From: Drosophila pseudoobscura
Taxonomy: Eukaryota; Arthropoda; Insecta; Diptera; Drosophilidae
Reading direction: 5' to 3'
Assembly: GCF_009870125.1 (NCBI RefSeq)
Contig: NC_046683.1
Location: 26,068,129-26,132,128, forward strand
Length of the DNA: 64,000 nucleotides
The notes beneath the pieces were generated by a model. That model was given only the letters and a program-made list of their open reading frames with translations, did no database searches and was not told the DNA's origin. Position numbers and translations under genes: made by a program. This document shows, one piece after another, positions 55,288 through 64,000 of this stretch. The first letter of the stretch is position 1. Every line of letters starts with the position of its first letter.

Positions 55288-58251
55288 AATGGCGCCCAAG
55301 GGAAAATAGAAGGGATCGATTTTAAACACGAGTCTTAAAGACCCGGTGTAAAATGGAACCCTGGTAGAACGAAACTCAGCCGGTCCGCGAGCCGGGAATA
55401 AATCCTAGCCGTCGTATCCGCTGAGAGGAGTAGCAGTGAGGAAAATAGACATGGTAGTTATGTATCGGAGGTAGAAGAAAAGGAAGTGTGTGTCCCGAGT
55501 TGTGGTCCAGGTATTACCAGGTGGTAGTAGCCTCGTTGTCCGACTCGTGGAGCTCGCTGTCCGGATCTGAAAAGAGGAAGAGGTGCCGGAGGATCTGTCG
55601 AGTCGTGGTCCGGGTTATGTTCAGAGGCATTAACGTCGTTGTCCGATTCTGGGGGATCCACGGTGATCTGAGTGAGGAAACAGCAAAGGGAGTTGGCACT
55701 TAGAAAAAGGAAGCGAAGGTATATAGCAAGGGGAAAGTGAGCGGACCCACCTGCAAAACAATAAATGCAGTTGTCTCTCGTCCCACCAAACAAATTAAAG
55801 GTGAATTTTTGTCTCAAGCAGTTTGGGAATTATATGTTTTTTTTTGTTAGTGATTTAGCAGACTATTGGAAAGCCGAAGCAAGAAAACCCAAAGGGAAAT
55901 CATCTTTTTTTTGAGGACTAACAATCCTCGCTAGCATTGTTTGGAAGCAATTTTAGAAGTAGGCATTAGGCAAGTCATCGGAAAAAGAGTTTTTGTTTGG
56001 GAGAGGAAGTATTTAGTTATTTAGTGTTGTATTTAATTAGGCGGTTAATGGTAGATGTAGGTGTTTATTTATTTGATTGAATCAATTTAGATATTTAGAT
56101 TTATCAATTTATTGATTTAAATTAACCGATTTATGTATTTGAATTTATTTATTTGGTTATCTAAGCATTGAATTAATTATTCGCTTATTTATTTATTGCA
56201 CTATTTATTTATTTGTTTTCTCGTTACGATTGAAAGTATTAAAGATTATTTAGCCAGGAACTAGGTGTTTAGAGGAGTAGGGTAGTCGGATAATAAACAA
56301 TCCAATTTATTTATCACCAAGATAGTTAAGTTAAGTTAAGTTAAGTAGTTAAGTAAATAGAGAATAGACAAAGGAAAGGAGTACGTTACGAAAATTGGTT
56401 GATGAGTGACCCGGAGATTTTTAAAGGGTCGGGAAAGACAAGGCGTAGCCCAGAGGCACAGCGCAGGTACCAGCCGTACAACATGCCGACGACTCGGTCC
56501 CAGGACGGTAAAGCCGGCAGTAGGCCGGAAGGGCCGTCGCAAGTGGCGGAAAACGTACATGCGGGGTTGTACCAGGAGGACCCAGAGGCCGGAGCGGTAG
56601 GAGGTCAACAGCGAACCCGTAAGGACCTGGTGTTACCGTCCGAGTTAAGCTCAGCCGTGAACGCAGCGTTAGCCCAAGCACAGGAGACCTACCGAACGTC
56701 GCTCGGGCAGCAAATGGAAGCGCTGAGATCGTCAATGCAGGCGGACATGCTAGAGTTCATGCGAGAGATCAACGCTGTGGTGGGTTCGTTAAAAGCGGAG
56801 TGAACGGCGAGTGATGCGAATGGAAGGAATCGGGGATCGAATGCAACCAGTCTGGGAGGAGGTCAACCGGAAGCACCCGCGAACCAGCAAGCACATCCAA
56901 CGCACTTGTTTGTGGACAACCGAACATTGGAGGCCGATCAGAGGACCCAAGCCGATCAGAGACCCGTGGAGGAGTGGCTATTCAACGGGATGGGCGCAGG
57001 AGCAAACCCTAACCGGAATCGACCGAGTTTCGGAGAGGCTAGGCAGGAGTAAGTGCAAATACGAAGATGGGGACTTAGCTTCGACGGCGATCCGAAGGGG
57101 ATGCCCGTGGCGGAATTCATATTCCGGGTGGAGCACCTACAGATGTCGTATCAGGTACCGTGGGCGGAGGTGTTGAAAGCCTTTCACACATTGGTCAGTG
57201 GACACGCAAGGGATTGGTACTGGATGCATGTTCGGACGGTAGGAATGCCGGACTGGCTTGAGATATGGTCTCCAGCAGCAATTTCAAGTTCGTCGGACAG
57301 AGTTCGAGCGAGAGCAAGAGCTCAGGGAACGCCGACAACGCCACGGGGAGTCGGCAGACCAGTACATCCAGGAGATTTTGGTGTTGAGGTCGAGGTTGCT
57401 GAATCCGTTCTCGGATTATGATCTAATAAAGATCATAAAGATCAATATTCGCGATGCCATTTCGAGGGTGATTTATCCAATGCAGATACCAAACCTACAG
57501 AAGCTGCGAGAAGAGTGTGCGGGCGCCGAGAAACTGCTGGCGACGCGATGGACAAGGAGCGGTCCAGACCTGGGGGATAGTAGGCGCAGGGAAGATCACA
57601 AAGTGCATGTATTGGATGCGAACACTCACGACCCGGAGGAACAGACCGAGGCATTGGATGCTGTACATAGGACGAGGGAACCCGGAGGCGATCGCGCCCA
57701 GCTGAGGTGCTGGAATTGCGCTCAGCCGGGTCACACCTATTTTGAGTGCGATTCGGCCGTGCGTAACCTGTTCTGCTACAAGTGCGGGCTGGCCGGGGTC
57801 ATCCTCCCTAAATGCCCTAAATGTCGACCGGGAAACGCGAAAAGGAGCACGACGCAATTGGAGGAGTCGAGTTCCACGTCGCCGAGAAGCAGCCAATAGA
57901 TAGGTCCTCCAACGTTAAATCAGATACCCCTAAGGAAAAAGTACCAATAAGAATATTTACACTACCATATATAAGGTTAACCAAGCTGTATTACCCGAAG
58001 CTAGATGGTCCGAGCGCAAGCCGATAAAGGAAAGGCAGCGTCAGTACGAGCTGGAGACGTTGCAAGGCTCACGTATTGGGGTGTTCCACGCAAAAGATCT
58101 GAAGCAGTAGCCCGGGCATCTCAGTCGATGGAGCCAGAGACTCTCAATCTCAGGGTGTGGGCGATGGCCTACGTTGGGGCCCCTTAATTGAAAAAGCCCG
58201 CCTGCTTGGCACTCCCGTTTCGGCGGAGTAATCCTGGAAACGGTAGTGTGG
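55288..58251 (+). mobile_element. Internal region of array unit 1
   Basis: Primer site TGGCGCCCAAGGG at 55290-55302 (tRNA-Lys-type for the first ten bases) just after LTR 1. A 1.1-kb leader with ATTTATTTATTTG-rich sequence at about 56060-56330 is followed by the decayed gag and a 350-bp tail to LTR 2. The tail (57900-58251) has a short minor frame ending GVFHAKDLKQ that could be the last remnant of pol or env after a large deletion. Confidence 0.88.
56402..57899 (+). pseudogene. Decayed gag of array unit 1
   Basis: N-terminal frame from ATG 56402 (MSDPEIFKGSGK) to a break near 56803. The middle part has GDPKGMPVAEFIFRVEHLQ (about 57080-57260), preceded by an in-frame stop near 57048, and a further frameshift near 57270. 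The C-terminal part ends with the zinc-finger pair CWNCAQPGHTYFEC and CYKCGLAGVILPKCPKC. The same breaks occur in unit 2. It cannot yield a full Gag protein. Confidence 0.85.
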
Positions 58252-59366
58252 TGTTATGGGCGGTTTTGGAGAGAGCCGATAGGTATCAGGGCTGGAGAAG
58301 AGAGAGACAGCGGCATCTATAGTGGATCCTGGGAAGCAGTGGCAGAGTTGCGTGGGAGAAAAGGAAACGGTGCGAGGAGGAAGAAAAAAAAGAGAGTTTC
58401 CGGTGGAGAATAGTGGAGGCCGCACGTGCCCTGAAAGAAAAAAGAGAGGAAACAAAATTGGTGATCGTGGAGACGACGATCCCACCAAGACATTAGCGGC
58501 AGGCATCAACATCAGCAGAAGCGGCGGACCGCGGCAGCAGCAGCCCGGTACTGGCCAGGCCGGAAAACTGGTGCGAGGACCGTCAGCGGAGCACCGGCAC
58601 CAAGGAACCGTCAGCGGAGCACCGACTGGAGACACGTTTCTGTCCCCACACACCAACCCCCCCGGGGAAAGAATCCGGACTTCAAAGCCGAAATAAACCC
58701 ACACGAATCAATGTCACACACCTTCATCCACCCACATCACACCCAACCCACGCATGTATACCCTCATTCATAACACATCACATAACATCACCACATTTCA
58801 CACATCTACACCCGGCCGACCTACAATTAAACAATATATCACGATCATATAAAAAAAACACCACGATTAAACGTAAACATCAGCAAGCATCAGGAAGCAA
58901 CAACTTCTATCAAAGGGGGCTGCCAATTCGGCCGAAATAGGGTTTATTTTTTTGTGTTAGTATTTGTTTCCGTTATATAAACCTAGATTAGGAATTAATG
59001 TTCAAGAAGATAAGTAAGAAAATATAATGGATATAAAAATGAAAATTTGAAAAGAGTCATGAGTGAATAGAAAACGGTAGTTGGGTGGGACGAGAGCGAG
59101 AAGAAGAGTGGGACCCTGAATATGAAAAGGGAGCGCTCATGGAAGGGTGGGACCCTGCTAGGGATAACGAAACCAACTATCCCCGCTGACGAAAGTGCCA
59201 ACGAAGACAAGTCTGTCCTATAAATTAGATTTGTTTTTTTTGTATGTTTTTTTGTTTTTGTTTTGTTCAATCCGTCCCCTGACTTATCGGGTCGGAAACA
59301 CCCCTGACTTCCCCGTGAGCTAGCTGGGAACGATAGGCCAGGGTGGCAAAGAGGCGGATCATAACA
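58252..59366 (+). repeat. Osvaldo-like LTR 2
   Basis: 1115 bp, TGTTATG...CATAACA (perfect 7-bp inverse termini). Followed by AA and the primer site TGGCGCCCAAGGG at 59369. Confidence 0.95.
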
Positions 59367-62329
59367 AATGGCGCCCAAGGGAAAATAGAAGGGATCGATT
59401 TTAAACACGAGTCTTAAAGACCCGGTGTAAAATGGAACCCTGGTAGAACGAAACTCAGCCGGTCCGCGAGCCGGGAATAAATCCTAGCCGTCGTATCCGC
59501 TGAGAGGAGTAGCAGTGAGGAAAATAGACATGGTAGTTATGTATCGGAGGTAGAAGAAAAGGAAGTGTGTGTCCCGAGTTGTGGTCCAGGTATTACCAGG
59601 TGGTAGTAGCCTCGTTGTCCGACTCGTGGAGCTCGCTGTCCGGATCTGAAAAGAGGAAGAGGTGCCGGAGGATCTGTCGAGTCGTGGTCCGGGTTATGTT
59701 CAGAGGCATTAACGTCGTTGTCCGATTCTGGGGGATCCACGGTGATCTCAGTGAGGAAACAGCAAAGGGAGTTGGCACTTAGAAAAAGGAAGCGAAGGTA
59801 TATAGCAAGGGGAAAGTGAGCGGACCCACCTGCAAAACAATAAATGCAGTTGTCTCTCGTCCCACCAAACAAATTAAAGGTGAATTTTTGTCTCAAGCAG
59901 TTTGGGAATTATATGTTTTTTTTTGTTAGTGATTTAGCAGACTATTGGAAAGCCGAAGCAAGAAAACCCAAAGGGAAATCATCTTTTTTTGAGGACTAAC
60001 AATCCTCGCTAGCATTGTTTGGAAGCAATTTTAGAAGTAGGCATTAGGCAAGTCATCGGAAAAAGAGTTTTTGTTTGGGAGAGGAAGTATTTAGTTATTT
60101 AGTGTTGTATTTAATTAGGCGGTTAATGGTAGATGTAGGTGTTTATTTATTTGATTGAATCAATTTAGATATTTAGATTTATCAATTTATTGATTTAAAT
60201 TAACCGATTTATGTATTTGAATTTATTTATTTGGTTATCTAAGCATTGAATTAATTATTCGCTTATTTATTTATTGCACTATTTATTTATTTGTTTTCTC
60301 GTTACGATTGAAAGTATTAAAGATTATTTAGCCAGGAACTAGGTGTTTAGAGGAGTAGGGTAGTCGGATAATAAACAATCCAATTTATTTATCACCAAGA
60401 TAGTTAAGTTAAGTTAAGTTAAGTAGTTAAGTAAATAGAGAATAGACAAAGGAAAGGAGTACGTTACGAAAATTGGTTGATGAGTGACCCGGAGATTTTT
60501 AAAGGGTCGGGAAAGACAAGGCGTAGCCCAGAGGCACAGCGCAGGTACCAGCCGTACAACATGCCGACGACTCGGTCCCAGGACGGTAAAGCCGGCAGTA
60601 GGCCGGAAGGGCCGTCGCAAGTGGCGGAAAACGTACATGCGGGGTTGTACCAGGAGGACCCAGAGGCCGGAGCGGTAGGAGGTCAACAGCGAACCCGTAA
60701 GGACCTGGTGTTACCGTCCGAGTTAAGCTCAGCCGTGAACGCAGCGTTAGCCCAAGCACAGGAGACCTACCGAACGTCGCTCGGGCAGCAAATGGAAGCG
60801 CTGAGATCGTCAATGCAGGCGGACATGCTAGAGTTCATGCGAGAGATCAACGCTGTGGTGGGTTCGTTAAAAGCGGAGTGAACGGCGAGTGATGCGAATG
60901 GAAGGAATCGGGGATCGAATGCAACCAGTCTGGGAGGAGGTCAACCGGAAGCACCCGCGAACCAGCAAGCACATCCAACGCACTTGTTTGTGGACAACCG
61001 AACATTGGAGGCCGATCAGAGGACCCAAGCCGATCAGAGACCCGTGGAGGAGTGGCTGTTCAACGGGATGGGCGCAGGAGCAAACCCTAACCGGAATCGA
61101 CCGAGTTTCGGAGAGGCTAGGCAGGAGTAAGTGCAAATACGAAGATGGGGACTTAGCTTCGACGGCGATCCGAAGGGGATGCCCGTGGCGGAATTCATAT
61201 TCCGGGTGGAGCACCTACAGATGTCGTATCAGGTACCGTGGGCGGAGGTGTTGAAAGCCTTTCACACATTGGTCAGTGGACACGCAAGGGATTGGTACTG
61301 GATGCATGTTCGGACGGTAGGAATGCCGGACTGGCTTGAGATATGGTCTCCAGCAGCAATTTCAAGTTCGTCGGACAGAGTTCGAGCGAGAGCAAGAGCT
61401 CAGGGAACGCCGACAACGCCACGGGGAGTCGGCAGACCAGTACATCCAGGAGATTTTGGTGTTGAGGTCGAGGTTGCTGAATCCGTTCTCGGATTATGAT
61501 CTAATAAAGATCATAAAGATCAATATTCGCGATGCCATTTCGAGGGTGATTTATCCAATGCAGATACCAAACCTACAGAAGCTGCGAGAAGAGTGTGCGG
61601 GTGCCGAGAAACTGCTGGCGACGCGATGGACAAGGAGCGGTCCAGACCTGGGGGATAGTAGGCGCAGGGAAGATCACAAAGTGCATGAATTGGATGCGAA
61701 CACTCACGACCCGGAGGAACAGACCGAGGCATTGGATGCTGTACATAGGACGAGGGAACCCGGAGGCGATCGCGCCCAGCTGAGGTGCTGGAATTGCGCT
61801 CAGCCGGGTCACACCTATTTTGAGTGCGATTCGGCCGTGCGTAACCTGTTCTGCTACAAGTGCGGGCTGGCCGGGGTCATCCTCCCTAAATGCCCTAAAT
61901 GTCGACCGGGAAACGCGAAAAGGAGCACGACGCAATTGGAGGAGTCGAGTTCCACGTCGCCGAGAAGCAGCCAATAGATAGGTCCTCCAACGTTAAATCA
62001 GATACCCCTAAGGAAAAAGTACCAATAAGAATATTTACACTACCATATATAAGGTTAACCAAGCTGTATTACCCGAAGCTAGATGGTCCGAGCGCAAGCC
62101 GATAAAGGAAAGGCAGCGTCAGTACGAGCTGGAGACGTTGCAAGGCTCACGTATTGGGGTGTTCCACGCAAAAGATCTGAAGCAGTAGCCCGGGCATCTC
62201 AGTCGATGGAGCCAGAGACTCTCAATCTCAGGGTGTGGGCGATGGCCTACGTTGGGGCCCCTTAATTGAAAAAGCCCGCCTGCTTGGCACTCCCGTTTCG
62301 GCGGAGTAATCCTGGAAACGGTAGTGTGG
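59367..62329 (+). mobile_element. Internal region of array unit 2
   Basis: 2963 bp, almost identical to unit 1. About half a dozen differences were seen by eye, such as gtggctAtt/gtggctGtt, gtgcgggCgcc/gtgcgggTgcc and catgTattgg/catgAattgg. It carries the same primer site, leader and broken gag. Confidence 0.92.
60480..61977 (+). pseudogene. Decayed gag of array unit 2
   Basis: Same segments and same frame breaks as unit 1: MSDPEIFKGSGK start, stop before QIRRWGLSFDGD and frameshift near 61350, with zinc-finger end CWNCAQPGHTYFEC. Confidence 0.85.
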
Positions 62330-63445
62330 TGTTATGGGCGGTTTTGGAGAGAGCCGATAGGTATCAGGGCTGGAGAAGAGAGAGACAGCGGCATCTATAG
62401 TGGATCCTGGGAAGCAGTGGCAGAGTTGCGTGGGAGAAAAGGAAACGGTGCGAGGAGGAAGAAAAAAAAGAGAGTTTCCGGTGGAGAATAGTGGAGGCCG
62501 CACGTGCCCTGAAAGAAAAAAGAGAGGAAACAAAATTGGTGATCGTGGAGACGACGATCCCACCAAGACATTAGCGGCAGGCATCAACATCAGCAGAAGC
62601 GGCGGACCGCGGCAGCAGCAGCCCGGTACTGGCCAGGCCGGAAAACTGGTGCGAGGACCGTCAGCGGAGCACCGGCACCAAGGAACCGTCAGCGGAGCAC
62701 CGACTGGAGACACGTTTCTGTCCCCACACACCAACCCCCCCGGGGAAAGAATCCGGACTTCAAAGCCGAAATAAACCCACACGAATCAATGTCACACACC
62801 TTCATCCACCCACATCACACCCAACCCACGCATGTATACCCTCATTCATAACACATCACATAACATCACCACATTTCACACATCTACACCCGGCCGACCT
62901 ACAATTAAACAATATATCACGATCATATAAAAAAAACACCACGATTAAACGTAAACATCAGCAAGCATCAGGAAGCAACAACTTCTATCAAAGGGGGCTG
63001 CCAATTCGGCCGAAATAGGGTTTATTTTTTTTGTGTTAGTATTTGTTTCCGTTATATAAACCTAGATTAGGAATTAATGTTCAAGAAGATAAGTAAGAAA
63101 ATATAATGGATATAAAAATGAAAATTTGAAAAGAGTCATGAGTGAATAGAAAACGGTAGTTGGGTGGGACGAGAGCGAGAAGAAGAGTGGGACCCTGAAT
63201 ATGAAAAGGGAGCGCTCATGGAAGGGTGGGACCCTGCTAGGGATAACGAAACCAACTATCCCCGCTGACGAAAGTGCCAACGAAGACAAGTCTGTCCTAT
63301 AAATTAGATTTGTTTTTTTTGTATGTTTTTTTGTTTTTGTTTTGTTCAATCCGTCCCCTGACTTATCGGGTCGGAAACACCCCTGACTTCCCCGTGAGCT
63401 AGCTGGGAACGATAGGCCAGGGTGGCAAAGAGGCGGATCATAACA
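62330..63445 (+). repeat. Osvaldo-like LTR 3
   Basis: 1116 bp, nearly identical to LTR 2 and including the 39-bp segment missing from LTR 1. Confidence 0.95.
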
Positions 63446-64000
63446 AATGGCGCCCAAGGGAAAATAGAAGGGATCGATTTTAAACACGAGTCTTAAAGAC
63501 CCGGTGTAAAATGGAACCCTGGTAGAACGAAACTCAGCCGGTCCGCGAGCCGGGAATAAATCCTAGCCGTCGTATCCGCTGAGAGGAGTAGCAGTGAGGA
63601 AAATAGACATGGTAGTTATGTATCGGAGGTAGAAGAAAAGGAAGTGTGTGTCCCGAGTTGTGGTCCAGGTATTACCAGGTGGTAGTAGCCTCGTTGTCCG
63701 ACTCGTGGAGCTCGCTGTCCGGATCTGAAAAGAGGAAGAGGTGCCGGAGGATCTGTCGAGTCGTGGTCCGGGTTATGTTCAGAGGCATTAACGTCGTTGT
63801 CCGATTCTGGGGGATCCACGGTGATCTCAGTGAGGAAACAGCAAAGGGAGTTGGCACTTAGAAAAAGGAAGCGAAGGTATATAGCAAGGGGAAAGTGAGC
63901 GGACCCACCTGCAAAACAATAAATGCAGTTGTCTCTCGTCCCACCAAACAAATTAAAGGTGAATTTTTGTCTCAAGCAGTTTGGGAATTATATGTTTTTT
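63446..64000 (+). mobile_element. Internal region of array unit 3, cut by window end
   Basis: Primer site at 63448-63460 and the start of the leader, identical by eye to unit 2. The array continues past the window. Confidence 0.92.

Larger units (their letters stand above)
45722..64000 (+). mobile_element. Tandem array of pol-less Osvaldo-like LTR elements
   Basis: LTR 1 (split) - internal 55288-58251 - LTR 2 (58252-59366) - internal 59367-62329 - LTR 3 (62330-63445) - internal from 63446 to beyond the window. The LTRs are shared between units. The period is 4078 bp. The internal region of about 2.96 kb holds a primer site and a decayed gag but no pol. Units differ at only a few positions. 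Long LTRs (about 1.1 kb) and the gag zinc-finger style fit the Osvaldo/Ulysses group of gypsy-like elements; the family name is tentative. Confidence 0.92.

Noticed and set aside
1..64000. tRNA, rRNA or snRNA genes
   Set aside because: None seen. The only tRNA-like stretches are short primer-binding sites of the LTR elements.

Overview
This is eukaryotic, insect DNA, almost certainly from a Drosophila species other than D. melanogaster. The window holds one recognisable host gene, Rop (the neuronal Sec1/Munc18 protein). It also carries many DINE-1/Helentron-type repeats with GTCTGTCTGTCCGTCC-like cores, BEL/Pao and Osvaldo-like LTR elements, Tc1/mariner transposons and Jockey/I-type LINEs. 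Nested, decayed insertions make up most of the sequence, which suggests a heterochromatic, pericentromeric or neo-Y/dot-like setting; that setting is an inference.

Layout. 1-7940: AT-rich flank downstream of Rop with several DINE copies, a Tc1-type relic and a 529-bp tandem duplication. 7941-39843 (minus strand): Rop, eight coding exons predicting 599 residues with no frameshift or internal stop. Five introns are 50-852 bp. Intron 1 (about 14.1 kb) and intron 4 (about 14.9 kb) are filled with transposons: two copies of a defective Tc1 element (one split by a DINE), a DINE split by a D37E-type mariner relative, a TIR element split by a LINE, a decayed BEL/Pao element and an apparently intact Tc1 element. 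39844-45721: Rop 5' flank, a decayed LINE and an errantivirus-env-like relic. The gene that shares a promoter with Rop in D. melanogaster (Ras64B) is not seen here.

45722-64000: the right-hand 18 kb is a head-to-tail array, LTR-gag-LTR-gag-LTR-..., of an Osvaldo-like LTR element that has lost pol. The repeat unit is about 4.08 kb and the array runs off the window. The first LTR is split by an 8.48-kb BEL/Pao element (46443-54925) with a 5-bp target duplication and LTRs differing at 2 of 367 positions.

The most unusual item is in that BEL/Pao element. Between the end of pol and the polypurine tract it carries an extra, fully open 315-codon ORF that repeats the element's own zinc-knuckle plus protease module in the position where env sits in other retroelements. 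A splice donor 14 codons into gag and a branch-point/polypyrimidine/AG acceptor just before the extra ORF are in phase, which suggests expression from a spliced RNA.
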